Below, in pieces: positions 52,605 through 61,115 of a stretch of DNA of 64,000 nucleotides. Numbering within the stretch: the stretch's first letter is position 1; each line of letters opens with the position of its first letter. This stretch comes from Tautonia plasticadhaerens (GTDB lineage Bacteria; Planctomycetota; Planctomycetia; Isosphaerales; Isosphaeraceae), in NCBI RefSeq assembly GCF_007752535.1, contig NZ_CP036426.1:992001-1056000 (forward strand), read 5' to 3'. The position numbers and the translations under genes are program-made. Under the pieces are notes generated by a model. It searched no databases. It saw only the letters and a list, made by a program, of their open reading frames with translations, and was not told the origin of the DNA.

Positions 52605-53573
52605 TCAGAGGTCCGACAGGTCGAGCCTGCCCTGCTCCCGGAGCGAGGCGAAACGCCGGTAGGTCTCGCCGATGCCCTGCTCCAGGGTGGTCCGGGGCAG
52701 GGGGCCGAGCCGGGCCTGGAGCCGGGAGTCGTCCAGGCTCGGGGCGATCGGGAGCTGGTTCGAGCCGTGGGAGACGCGCCCCTTCGCATCGGGCACGACG
52801 GCCTCGAAGGCGGAGACGAACGCCTCGATCGGCACCACGTCGCCCCGGACGTTGAAGGCGTCGGCCCCCTCGAAGGGGGCCTCCAGGGCCCGGACGAAGG
52901 CGGCGGCCACGTCGCCGACGTACTGCAAGTCCTGGAGGCCGCCGTAGCTGATCGCGTAGTCCCGGCCGGCGGCGACGGCCTTGATCGCCTTGGTCGGCTC
53001 GCTCGTCATGCCGAAGTCCCGCCCGACGCCGTAGACGGTCCAGGGCCGGAGCGAGACGCTGCTCACCCCGTGGTCGAGCCAGTAGACCTGGGCGTTCAGC
53101 TCGTTGCAGACCTTGAAGGCGCCATAATGGGTCATCGGGGCCAGGCGGACCTCGTCCCCCAGCGCCTCGCCCCCCGGCTCCCCGGGGCCGTGCACCGCGG
53201 CGGAGCTGGCCAGCACGACGCGGTCGACCTGCCCCTTCAGCGCCCGGGCCGCCTCGAAGGCGGCGAGGGTGCCGACGACGTTGACCATCGCCCCCTTGAT
53301 CGGGTCGGCCCGGCAGAGCGGGACCTGCAGCGCCGCCAGGTGCAGGAGGTGGGTCGCCCCGGCCTCCTCGGCGGCCCGGAGTACCGCGCCCGGGTCGGTC
53401 ACGTCCCCCGGGATGAACCGGACCCGGTCGATCTGATCGGGCCCGAGCAGCAGCTCCAGCCGGTGGGTGTCCCGCTTCAGGTCGAGGATCGACACCTCGT
53501 GCTCGCCCTCGATCAGCTGCGTCGCCACCCAGGACCCGATGCAGCCGTAACCGCCCGTCATCAGCACGCGCAC
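52605..53573 (-). CDS. NAD-dependent epimerase/dehydratase (extended SDR)
   Basis: 322 residues. Rossmann start VRVLMTGGYGCIGSWVATQL (GGxGxxG), D32-type acidic residue (SILDLKRD), HLAALQVPL, VLASSAAVHG, catalytic MTHYGAFKVCNE (YxxxK), RPWTVYGVGRD, and substrate-side LQDLQYVGDVAAAFVRAL. Fits nucleotide-sugar epimerases or reductases of cell-surface glycan synthesis; the substrate cannot be told. Start: GTG at 53573 with GGGAG 7 nt upstream; a downstream ATG (53561) would cut into the Rossmann strand. Same strand as the sulfite oxidase genes but 86 nt upstream of them, so read-through is possible; functional linkage is doubtful. Confidence 0.85.
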   Translation of the reverse strand: MRVLMTGGYGCIGSWVATQLIEGEHEVSILDLKRDTHRLELLLGPDQIDRVRFIPGDVTDPGAVLRAAEEAGATHLLHLAALQVPLCRADPIKGAMVNVVGTLAAFEAARALKGQVDRVVLASSAAVHGPGEPGGEALGDEVRLAPMTHYGAFKVCNELNAQVYWLDHGVSSVSLRPWTVYGVGRDFGMTSEPTKAIKAVAAGRDYAISYGGLQDLQYVGDVAAAFVRALEAPFEGADAFNVRGDVVPIEAFVSAFEAVVPDAKGRVSHGSNQLPIAPSLDDSRLQARLGPLPRTTLEQGIGETYRRFASLREQGRLDLSDL

Positions 53574-53831
53574 GACGTCGCTCCCGGCCCTCGGGCCGCC
53601 TGCCCCTCGCTCGCCGATCGACCCGAGCGGCCGACCGTCCGATGCCCCGAAGTCTACCCCCGCCCGACGGCCGTGCCCAGCGCCCGGCCCGGGGAATGCA
53701 GGGGAGGCACGGGCCCCGGACGGGGATCGACCGCCGGCCGACGGGTCGTCCGGCCGTCCCGAGGTGACTCGGGGCGATCGAGGCCGTAGGGTAGTAGGTC
53801 TGCGACGCCGCACCGACCGAAGAGGGCCGCC

Positions 53832-55304
53832 ATGCCAGCGTTCCCGATCTCGTTCCAGTGGGAACACGTCCTGCTGTGGCTCCTGAGCCTCGCCGTGAGC
53901 GTCTCGGCCACCTTGCACGTCCTGCTCCACAAGAAGGACACCCGGGCGGCGATCGGCTGGATCGGGCTGATCTGGCTGTCCCCGTTCGTGGGGACGGTGG
54001 TCTACGTGCTGCTCGGGATCAACCGGATCGAGCGGAAGGCCCGGGCCCTGAGGCGCGACCGGCCCCCGGTGAACAAGCTCGACCCGGACGAGGAGGGCTC
54101 CGAGCGCCTGCTCCGGACCCTCGGGCCGGAGCGGGCCTACCTGGCCACCCTGGGGCGGCTCGGCGGCGAGGAGACGGGGCGCCGCCTGCTGGGGGGGAAC
54201 CGGGTCGAGCCGCTCGACGGCGGCGACGAGGCCTACCCGAAGATGGTCGAGGCGATCGACGCGGCCCGGCGGTCGGTCACCATGCTCACCTACATCTTCC
54301 GGCACGACCAGGCCGGCACCCCCGTGGCCGACGCCCTGACCCGGGCCCGGGAGCGGGGGGTGGAGATCCGGGTGCTGGTCGACGCCCTCGGCTCGGTCCA
54401 CGAGGGGGCCCCGATCATCGAGCACCTCCGGCAGCTCAAGCTGGCCGTCGAGCTGTTCATCCCCACCACCCGGCCCGGCTGGATGCGATACGCCAACCTC
54501 CGCAACCACCGCAAGGTCATGGTCGTCGACGGCCTGGTCGGCTTCACCGGCGGGATGAACGTCCTGGACGACTTCCTCGGGCCGGGCCGGGACGGCGAGG
54601 CCGGGGGGAAGGGGTGCCGCGACCTGCACTTCCGGGTCGAGGGGCCGCTCGTCACCACGCTCCAGCAGGCCTTCGCCGACGACTGGGCGTTCACCACCGG
54701 GGAGGTCCTCGACGGCGACCCCTGGTTCGTCCCCGACCCCCAGCCCCGGGCCGGGGAGACCATCGGCCGGATCGTCGTCGACGGCCCGGACATCGACTCC
54801 GACCCGCTGGCCGCCGTCTTCTTCGGGGCGCTCGCGGTCGCCCGGGAGTCGGCCACGATCATCACCCCCTACTTCATCCCCGACTCCCCGCTCTCCGCCG
54901 CCCTGGCCTCCGCGGCCCGGCGCGGGGTGCGGGTGGACATCATCCTGCCCCGGGAGAACAACCACCGGTTCGTGAAGTGGGCCGGCATCCCGTTGCTGGA
55001 GCCGCTGCTGGAGGCCGGCTGCCGGGTCTGGCTGACCGAGCCCCCCTTCGATCACACCAAGCTGATGGTCGTCGACGACGCCTGGGCCTTCTTCGGCTCG
55101 GCCAACTGGGACCCCCGCAGCCTCGTCCTGAACTTCGAGCTGAACGTCGAGTGCTACGACCCCGGCCTCGCCTCCCGGCTCTCCGAGCTGGCCGGGTGCC
55201 GGATGCGGGGCGCCCTGCGACTGACGCTCGACGAGGTCCGCGACCGGCCGCTCGCCCTCAAGCTGCGGGACAGCCTCGCCCGCCTCTTCTCGCCCTACCT
55301 CTGA
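53832..55304 (+). CDS. cls: Cardiolipin synthase
   Basis: 490 residues. Two N-terminal transmembrane helices (VLLWLLSLAVSVSATLHVLL; AIGWIGLIWLSPFVGTVVYVLLG), then two phospholipase-D-like halves: NHRKVMVVDGLVGFTGGMNV (first HxKxxxxD) and FDHTKLMVVDDAWAFFGSANWDPRSL (second HxKxxxxD). Joins two phosphatidylglycerol molecules to give cardiolipin and glycerol at the inner membrane. Spacing and length match bacterial Cls. ATG at 53832. Divergent from the epimerase gene. Confidence 0.92.
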   Translation: MPAFPISFQWEHVLLWLLSLAVSVSATLHVLLHKKDTRAAIGWIGLIWLSPFVGTVVYVLLGINRIERKARALRRDRPPVNKLDPDEEGSERLLRTLGPERAYLATLGRLGGEETGRRLLGGNRVEPLDGGDEAYPKMVEAIDAARRSVTMLTYIFRHDQAGTPVADALTRARERGVEIRVLVDALGSVHEGAPIIEHLRQLKLAVELFIPTTRPGWMRYANLRNHRKVMVVDGLVGFTGGMNVLDDFLGPGRDGEAGGKGCRDLHFRVEGPLVTTLQQAFADDWAFTTGEVLDGDPWFVPDPQPRAGETIGRIVVDGPDIDSDPLAAVFFGALAVARESATIITPYFIPDSPLSAALASAARRGVRVDIILPRENNHRFVKWAGIPLLEPLLEAGCRVWLTEPPFDHTKLMVVDDAWAFFGSANWDPRSLVLNFELNVECYDPGLASRLSELAGCRMRGALRLTLDEVRDRPLALKLRDSLARLFSPYL

Positions 55305-55374
55305 CGACCGGTCCGGGGGGCGCGAGTGCCCGGCGATCGGGCCGGGGCCCCCGCCGGCACCGTCCCCCCTCCTG

Positions 55375-55403
55375 TTGTCGCCCCGGTGGGGTGGCGCTAT
55401 GAT
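55375..55403 (+). promoter_or_regulatory. Sigma70-like promoter of the MFS-cobA/hemD operon
   Basis: TTGTCG (55375-55380), 17-nt spacer, TATGAT (55398-55403). No cobalamin riboswitch is visible in the leader. Confidence 0.5.
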
Positions 55404-55502
55404 TGACGAACCGATCGGCCCGCCCCCGTGTCACCGCGGCGGCGGGTCGATTTCTTGGATCGGGCGGGGTCGGGACGCGAGCCGAGGGGGAGGGCGCCGT
55501 TG

Positions 55503-56777
55503 GCAATCCGGGCGACGATGGGAGGCGGGGTGGTGTTCCTGGCGGCGTTGACGATGGCACACCTGGTGGTGGATGCCTTCGCCGCCTCGGTCCACCCGCT
55601 CTGGCCCGACCTGCAGGATCGGCTCGGCGGCGGCCCGGGGATGATCCAGGCGGCGTTCCTGCTCTGGAGCCTGACGACCTCGGCCAGCCAGCTCGTCTTC
55701 GGCTACCTGGGGGACCGGCATCGGGGGGAGTGGATGCTCTGGGCCGGGCCGATGGTGGGGATCGCCTGCATGGGGGCCGTGGGCCTGGCCGGGTCGCTGC
55801 CCGCCCTGGGGGGCCTGCTGGTGCTCGGGGGGCTCGGGGTGGCCGCGTTCCACCCCGAGGCGGCGGCCGCCGCCGGCCAGGCGATGCCCGATTCCCGGAG
55901 CCGGGCCATGTCCCTCTTCGCCACCGGGGGTTTCCTCGGCCAGTCGCTCGGCCCGCTCGGCAGCGGCTGGCTCTCGGAGCACCGCGGCCTGCCGTCCCTG
56001 GCCTGGAATATCCTCTGGGGGATCGCCCTGGTGGCGATGCTCCTGCCCTGGCTGCGCCCGGCCTCGGGGGCCTCGGGGGGCGTCCGGCCCTCCCGGGGGG
56101 CGGCGCTGCCGGAATTGCTCCGGGCCAGCGGGGGGAGGCTCGGCACGCTGATGGGGGTCGGCATCCTGCGGACCCTGCCCGCGGCGGGGGCGCCGATCGC
56201 CCTGGCCTTCCTGCTGGAGGCCCGGGGGGTCGGCAACTCCCGGATCGGCCTGGTCCAGTCCGCCTTCTTCGGCGGGATCGGCCTCGGCGGGCTCGCCTGC
56301 GCCGCCCTGGTGAGTACGAGGCGGGAACGCCGGGTGCTCTGGCTCCTGCCAATGCTGGCCGCCCCGCTGCTGGCCGCCTGCCCGGTCGTGGTCGGGGCCG
56401 GGATGGTGGCGGTGTCGGGGGCCCTGGGGCTGGTCGTCGGGCTCGGGCTGCCCGTGTATATCAGCTACGGCCAGCAGCTCGTGCCCGAGGGGCCGAGGGT
56501 GGCCAGCTCGATCACGATGGGGGTGACCTGGGGCCTGGGGGGTGTCCTGGTCGCCGCGATCATGGCCGCCTCGGATCGCCTCGGGCAGCCGGACCTCGCC
56601 TTCGGCGCCTTCGCCCTCGCCTCCCTGCTCGCGGGGGTCGCCTGCCTCCGCCTCCCCGAGCCCGGCCGACGGCCGGCCCCCGGGACCGACCCCGGGCCGG
56701 GCCCCTCCCCGAAGCCGGTCCCCGTCGGAGAGGCCGCGACCCGACCCCCGATCCCCTCGCCCCCCGCCCTCCCATGA
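55503..56777 (+). CDS. MFS transporter, fosmidomycin-resistance (Fsr) type
   Basis: About 424 residues, 12 predicted transmembrane helices. Fsr-like features: TMAHLVVDAFAASVHPLWPDL in helix 1, FGYLGDRHRG, GVAAFHPEAAAAAGQAM and SRAMSLFATGGFLGQSLGPLGSG (helix 4-5 region), and VPEGPRVASSITMGVTWGLGG near the end. Efflux of small molecules or precursors. Starts are ambiguous: GTG at 55428 lies only 25 nt from the -10 box and has no ribosome-binding site, while TTG at 55503 has GGGGGAGGG 6-7 nt upstream and ATG at 55518 follows. TTG is preferred. The stop overlaps the cobA-hemD start by 4 nt (ATGA), so they are translationally coupled. Confidence 0.82.
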   Translation, partial: AIRATMGGGVVFLAALTMAHLVVDAFAASVHPLWPDLQDRLGGGPGMIQAAFLLWSLTTSASQLVFGYLGDRHRGEWMLWAGPMVGIACMGAVGLAGSLPALGGLLVLGGLGVAAFHPEAAAAAGQAMPDSRSRAMSLFATGGFLGQSLGPLGSGWLSEHRGLPSLAWNILWGIALVAMLLPWLRPASGASGGVRPSRGAALPELLRASGGRLGTLMGVGILRTLPAAGAPIALAFLLEARGVGNSRIGLVQSAFFGGIGLGGLACAALVSTRRERRVLWLLPMLAAPLLAACPVVVGAGMVAVSGALGLVVGLGLPVYISYGQQLVPEGPRVASSITMGVTWGLGGVLVAAIMAASDRLGQPDLAFGAFALASLLAGVACLRLPEPGRRPAPGTDPGPGPSPKPVPVGEAATRPPIPSPPALP

Positions 56778-58357
56778 GCCTCGAAGAAGCCCGTCGCCGA
56801 TCCGCCGAAGGCCCGCCCGTCGGGCTCGTCACCCTGGTCGGCGCCGGGCCCGGCGACCCCGGCCTGCTGACCCGGGCCGGGGCCGAGGCGCTCGGCCGGG
56901 CCGACGCGGTCGTCTACGACCAGCTCGTCCAGTCCCGGCTGCTGGACCTCGCCCGGCCCGGGGCCGATCGCATCTTCGCCGGCAAGAGCCGGGGCAAGTG
57001 CCCGGTCCCCCAGGGCGAGATCAACGCCCTGCTGGTCCGCCTCGCGAGGGAGGGGAAGGCGGTGGTCCGGCTCAAGGGGGGGGACCCCTACGTCTTCGGC
57101 CGGGGGGCGGAGGAGGCCGAGTACCTGCACGACGCCGGCGTGCCGTTCCGGATCGTTCCGGGGGTGACGGCCGGGGTCGGCGCCACCTCGTATGCCGGGA
57201 TCCCCGTCACCCACCGGGAGGCCACCTCGGCCGTCGCCTTCGTCACCGGCCACAACGAGCCGGGCGACCCGGCCGACCGCCTCGACTGGCCCGCCCTCGC
57301 CCGGTTCCCCGGCACGCTGGTCTTCTACATGGGCTTCCGGCACCTGGGGTCGATCTGCTCGACCCTGGTCGGGCTGGGCAAGCCCCCGGGGACGCCCGCC
57401 GCGCTCGTCTGCTCCGGGTCGACCGCCTCCCAGCGGACGGTCTCCGGTCGCCTCGCCGACCTGCCCGACCGGGTGGAGAACGAGGGGGACCGCCTCGGGG
57501 CCCCGGCGCTGCTCGTGGTCGGGGACGTGGTGGCCCGTCGCGACCGACTCCGCTGGTTCGAGCGGCTCCCCCTGTTCGGCCGGGTCGTCCTGCTCATCCG
57601 GCCGATCGGCGAGTCGGACCGGTCGGCCGCCGACCTGGAGCGACTCGGGGCCGAGGTGCTGGTGGCCCCCACCGTCCAAATCCTCCCGGTCGGGGACGCC
57701 GGGCCGATGGACTCGGCCATCGCCCGGCTCGACTCCTTCGACTGGCTGGTCTTCACCTCGGGCAACGGCGTCTCCGCCTTCCTCGACCGGATCGAGGCGC
57801 TGGGCCGGGACCTCCGGGCGCTGGGCCACCTGAAGCTCGCCGCGATCGGGCCCGGGACCGCCGAGGTCCTGGGCCGATCCCGGCTGAGGGCCGACCTCAT
57901 CCCGGCATCCTTCCGGTCAGAAGGGCTGGCCGAGGCGCTCCGGCCCCTCGTCGCCGGCCGTCGGGTCCTGCTGGCCAGGGCCGACCGGGGCCGGGACCTC
58001 CTGAGGGAGGAACTGGGGGAGGTCGCCGAGGTCGAGCAGGTCGCGGCCTACCGCAACGCCGACGCCGAGGCCCTGCCGAAGACAGTCGTCGACCGGCTGG
58101 AGCGCGGGGAGGTCGACTGGATCACGCTGACCAGCTCGGCCATCGCCTCGAGGCTCCACGGCCTGCTCCCGGATCGTGCCCGGCAGCTCGTCTCATCGGG
58201 TTCGATCCGGCTGGCGAGCATCAGCCCCGTGACGAGCGAGGCCGCCCGGAGCCTGGGCTGGCCGGTGGCCGCCGAGGCGAGCGAGCATACCTGGCCCGGT
58301 CTGGTCCGGGCCCTGCTCGACGAGGCGTCGGCGACCAAGGACGCCGAAGGGTCCTGA
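56774..58357 (+). CDS. cobA-hemD: Uroporphyrinogen-III C-methyltransferase / uroporphyrinogen-III synthase fusion
   Basis: 527 residues. N-terminal SAM-dependent methyltransferase (about 15-265): VTLVGAGPGDPGLLTRAGAEAL, VVYDQLV, GKSRGKCPVPQGEINALLVRLAREGKAVVRLKGGDPYVFGRGAEE, VTAGVGATSYAGIPVTHRE. C-terminal HemD domain (about 270-520): VVLLIRPIGESDRSAADLERLGAEVLVAPTVQI, FDWLVFTSGNGVSAFLDR, AAIGPGTAEVL, RVLLARADRGRDLLREEL, WITLTSSAIASRL, and SPVTSEAARSLGW. It closes hydroxymethylbilane to uroporphyrinogen III and methylates it to precorrin-2, feeding sirohaem/cobalamin. The start overlaps the MFS stop. Such fusions exist in several bacterial groups. Confidence 0.93.
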   Translation: MSLEEARRRSAEGPPVGLVTLVGAGPGDPGLLTRAGAEALGRADAVVYDQLVQSRLLDLARPGADRIFAGKSRGKCPVPQGEINALLVRLAREGKAVVRLKGGDPYVFGRGAEEAEYLHDAGVPFRIVPGVTAGVGATSYAGIPVTHREATSAVAFVTGHNEPGDPADRLDWPALARFPGTLVFYMGFRHLGSICSTLVGLGKPPGTPAALVCSGSTASQRTVSGRLADLPDRVENEGDRLGAPALLVVGDVVARRDRLRWFERLPLFGRVVLLIRPIGESDRSAADLERLGAEVLVAPTVQILPVGDAGPMDSAIARLDSFDWLVFTSGNGVSAFLDRIEALGRDLRALGHLKLAAIGPGTAEVLGRSRLRADLIPASFRSEGLAEALRPLVAGRRVLLARADRGRDLLREELGEVAEVEQVAAYRNADAEALPKTVVDRLERGEVDWITLTSSAIASRLHGLLPDRARQLVSSGSIRLASISPVTSEAARSLGWPVAAEASEHTWPGLVRALLDEASATKDAEGS

Positions 58358-58374
58358 CGCCCCGGCCGCTCGCC

Positions 58375-59406
58375 TCAGCGTGCCTCCTGGCCCTCCCGCG
58401 CCTCGTCCCCCTCCCCCGGGTCGGCGAAATGGAGCAGGTAGGTGACGTCGTCGAGCACCTCATAGATCGGCGGGTCGCCGTTGATCGGGTTGCTCGGGAC
58501 GGCGGGCAGAACCCCGGGGACGAGGTCGTCCAGCCGATCGGGGAGGGCGTCGTCCCGGAGCCGGTAGCCCCGGATCGCCAGCTCGATCGCCAGCAGTCTT
58601 CGCCGGGCGGCGACCCGATCGAGGGCCGTTCGGATCGAGTCCTGGGCGGGTCGGGCCAGGGCCCGCAACTGGCTCCGGACCCCGGGGATCAGCGCCCTGC
58701 TGAACCGGATGTTCCGGGGCATCGACGCCTCCGACCAGCCGGCTTCCAGGGCCAGGACCTCTTCGATCGGGGGGCTCGACCGGTCGAGTTCGAGCAGGTC
58801 CCGGGCCGCCTCGCGGCACTGTGCCTCGTCCAGTTGCTCCAGGCCGAGTCGGAGCCCTTCGAGGCCCACGCCCTCCTCGATCGCGACGCCGGTCAGGGCG
58901 TGCAGGAGGAGTCCGTTGCGGGTCGCCTTGCGGGCGAACCGGATCGCGTCGATCGACCTCCGGCTCGCGTCCCCGGCCCGGCCCTCGGCCAGGGCGACCC
59001 GGGCGTCGGCCAGCATCAGCCGGCCGAGCGTCCGGAGCGGGCCGAGGTCCTCCATCGAGGCCTGGAGGTCGGCCTGGGTGTAGGTCAGCGGCACCCCGCT
59101 CGGCAGGTCGAGGGCGTGGTCGGCGAGGTCGAGCGCCTCCCGGTTGTCGGCAACCCAGACGCGGAGCGGGTCGATGTCGGCGTCGAGAATGTTGCCGCCG
59201 TCGGGGCCCAGGCCCTCGATCATCCGGGAGGCCCGGACCAGGGCGTCATGGCCGTTCGGGGAGGGGATGGGGGGCGGCCGGAACGCGGGGGGGCCGGGGC
59301 GGGATCGGGAGAGGATGAGGATGGCGACGAGGCCGACCACCGAGAGGGCCGCCAGGGCCCACCGGATCCGCCTCCTCGGCCGCGTCGAGGCCGTCGGGTT
59401 CGACAT
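58375..59406 (-). CDS. Hypothetical membrane-anchored protein
   Basis: 343 residues. A basic leader (RPRRRIRW) and one hydrophobic helix (about 18-35, ALAALSVVGLVAILIL), then a mostly helical extracytoplasmic region (GHDALVRASRMIEGLGPDGG, LGRLMLADARVALAEGRAGDASRRSIDAIRFARKATRNGLLLHAL). The end, YRLRDDALPDRLDDLVPGVLPAVPSNPINGDPPIYEV, resembles planctomycete proteins with a pseudopilin-like C-terminal 'LP..L..LVP' module. Function unknown. Start is put at the ATG at 59406 (GGGA nearby); a GTG five codons upstream is possible. Only 17 nt from the convergent cobA-hemD stop. Confidence 0.65.
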   Translation of the reverse strand: MSNPTASTRPRRRIRWALAALSVVGLVAILILSRSRPGPPAFRPPPIPSPNGHDALVRASRMIEGLGPDGGNILDADIDPLRVWVADNREALDLADHALDLPSGVPLTYTQADLQASMEDLGPLRTLGRLMLADARVALAEGRAGDASRRSIDAIRFARKATRNGLLLHALTGVAIEEGVGLEGLRLGLEQLDEAQCREAARDLLELDRSSPPIEEVLALEAGWSEASMPRNIRFSRALIPGVRSQLRALARPAQDSIRTALDRVAARRRLLAIELAIRGYRLRDDALPDRLDDLVPGVLPAVPSNPINGDPPIYEVLDDVTYLLHFADPGEGDEAREGQEAR

Positions 59407-59517
59407 CTCGAAGATTCCCACCGGGTCCGGACCGGGGCGGTTCGAGGGCCCGAGGGTGATTCGTCGGTCGAGGTGGGATCTTCCCGGGGATCGGGACGGG
59501 GGGGAGGGGGCCGGCGG

Positions 59518-59700
59518 TCACTTCAATTCCCGGTACGTCTCCACGCCCTGCCAGATCACGAACGCGGCGCCCAGGACGAACAGGATATCCAGGGCGATAT
59601 ACCGTCCGAAGATCCCCAGGATCAGGTCCAGCAGGAACAGCAAGGCCACCAGCCCCGCGACGATCATCGACGCGAAGCAGAGGATCTTCTCGGTCTCCAT
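59518..59700 (-). CDS. Small two-helix membrane protein
   Basis: 60 residues: METEKILCFASMIVAGLVALLFLLDLILGIFG forms a first hydrophobic helix (about 8-32) and IALDILFVLGAAFVIWQGVETY a second (about 34-55), with a charged end. Its codons are less GC-rich than neighbours, which is normal for hydrophobic proteins. No family recognised; it may be a structural or regulatory microprotein. ATG at 59700. Confidence 0.6.
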   Translation of the reverse strand: METEKILCFASMIVAGLVALLFLLDLILGIFGRYIALDILFVLGAAFVIWQGVETYRELK

Positions 59701-59853
59701 GAGTGAGGCGCTCCGGGCGAACGACGGACGGGAGGTGAGTCCTCCACGACTCTACCACACGCGGCGAGGCGGCGAGGGCCCTCATCATGCCCTCGAATCG
59801 GGCACCGATCAAGCCGGCGATCCCCGGCGGCGTTGCCCCGGGCCGACACGCCG

Positions 59854-60315
59854 TCAGGGGGCCGGATTCTCGCCGTCGAGCCCCCGGATCTCGATCCGAC
59901 GAGGCCGGGCCCGCTCGGCCTTGGGCATCAGCAGCCGGAGCACGCCCGACTTCAGCTCGGCCGAGATCCGGGACCGGTCCACCTCGTCGCTGAGGATGAA
60001 GGTGCGCTGGAAGGCACCCGGGGGGAACTCCTCCAGCATCGGCTCGGACCCCTCGGGCACCGGGAGGGACCCCCGGGCCCGGAGGGTCAGCAGGTTGTCC
60101 TCCAGCTCGATGGCGACCGAGTCCTCGGCCACCCCGGGCAGGTCGGCCAGCAGGATCAGGCCGTCGGGCTCCTCGAAGATGTCGATCGGCGGGGTCCGGG
60201 GCGCCGCCGGGGGCGACGGCCTCCCCGGACCGGCCGGGGGTGCGGGGCCGTCGGCGGCGGGGTCCGGGTCGGCCCGGCCGACGGACACCGGGATCGCTCG
60301 ATTCGGGGAGGACAT
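59854..60315 (-). CDS. Hsp20/alpha-crystallin small heat-shock protein (second gene)
   Basis: 153 residues. Pro/Ala-rich N-terminal arm (about 1-45), alpha-crystallin domain PIDIFEEPDGLILLADLPGVAEDSVAIELEDNLLTLRARG..GAFQRTFILSDEVDRSRISAELKSGVLRLLMPKAE. It lacks the classical C-terminal I-x-I tail but ends RRIEIRGL. Holds unfolding proteins in oligomeric form. Starts 40 nt after the first hsp20 gene and is co-transcribed with it. The two paralogues differ strongly in sequence, so they may form a hetero-oligomer. Confidence 0.88.
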   Translation of the reverse strand: MSSPNRAIPVSVGRADPDPAADGPAPPAGPGRPSPPAAPRTPPIDIFEEPDGLILLADLPGVAEDSVAIELEDNLLTLRARGSLPVPEGSEPMLEEFPPGAFQRTFILSDEVDRSRISAELKSGVLRLLMPKAERARPRRIEIRGLDGENPAP

Positions 60316-60355
60316 GTTCGGGCCTCGGCTCAGGGGGTCGGATCGGGCTCTCCCG

Positions 60356-60793
60356 TCAGGAGGGCGTGGACACGGCGATCTGCCGGGGGCGGGCCTCGGC
60401 GTCCTTGGGCAGGGTCACGGTCAGGATCCCGAGGGAGAAGCTGGCCACGACCCCGGTGCCGTCGACCCGCTCCGGGAGCGTGATCGACCGCGACCAGCGC
60501 CCGAATGCCCGCTCCTGCCTCCGGTAGCGGTCCTCCGAGACGCCCTCCGGCCGCGTCCGCTCCCCCCGGAGGGTCAGCGTCTCGCCGGCGATCGACAGCT
60601 CGATCTCGCGGACCGAGACGCCCGGCAGCTCGGCGGCCAGGACGAAACGGTCCCCCGCGTCGTACAGGTTGATCGCCGGGAACGGCCGGGGCAGCCGCAC
60701 GCCGATCGTCTCGATGTTCCCCAGCAGCCGACCCACCTCCCGCCGGATCTCGCGGAACGGATCCCACTGCCCCTGCCAGTGCAGACCGCCCAT
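60356..60793 (-). CDS. Hsp20/alpha-crystallin small heat-shock protein (first gene)
   Basis: 145 residues. MGGLHWQGQWDPFREIRREVGRLL is the typical WDPFREI N-terminal signature of class A bacterial Hsp20, then the alpha-crystallin domain (FPAINLYDAGDRFVLAAELPGVSVREIELSIAGETLTLRGER..YRRQERAFGRWSRSITLPERVDGTGVVASFSLGILTVTLPKDAEARPRQIAV). An I-x-V motif (IAV) close to the end is present. ATG at 60793 with GGAGAGG upstream. First gene of a two-gene operon. A perfect 11-bp inverted repeat lies about 113 nt upstream. Confidence 0.92.
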   Translation of the reverse strand: MGGLHWQGQWDPFREIRREVGRLLGNIETIGVRLPRPFPAINLYDAGDRFVLAAELPGVSVREIELSIAGETLTLRGERTRPEGVSEDRYRRQERAFGRWSRSITLPERVDGTGVVASFSLGILTVTLPKDAEARPRQIAVSTPS

Positions 60794-60905
60794 GCAGGCC
60801 TCTCCGCCATCGAGCCCGTGATTCGATTCCGCGCACGTCGATGGAAGGGCGGGACGCACATCGGATGCCGGGGCCGGAGGGAACCCCCCGCCGTGCCGGG
60901 ATTGT

Positions 60906-60940
60906 CGGCGCAAACCTCGCGTAAATCCCGGTTTGCGCCG
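60906..60940. promoter_or_regulatory. Perfect inverted repeat upstream of the hsp20 operon
   Basis: CGGCGCAAACC (60906-60916) and GGTTTGCGCCG (60930-60940) with a 13-nt, AT-richer spacer. It lies 113 nt upstream of the first hsp20 ATG and is not a CIRCE (TTAGCACTC-N9-GAGTGCTAA) element. Either an operator for a repressor or a terminator/attenuator. No gene lies on the opposite side that needs a terminator here: purD also runs leftwards and ends at 61116. Confidence 0.5.
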
Positions 60941-61115
60941 TGATGGATTGGGCGCGCCGCGGACCAGGATCGCCGGAGGTGCGCCGGGTCCTGCAAGAAT
61001 GGCAGGAGTCCGCGGGCCCACTCGGCAGGCCGGGGCCGGGGTGCCAGATCGGCAGGGGTCCCGGGTCGAGGCCGCCCTCGCGTCCCGGGAGTCGGGCGGC
61101 CGACCCGGGGCCCGG

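Noticed and set aside
55404-55502. Cobalamin riboswitch ahead of the MFS/cobA-hemD operon
   Set aside because: The leader is under 100 nt and lacks the B12-box motif.
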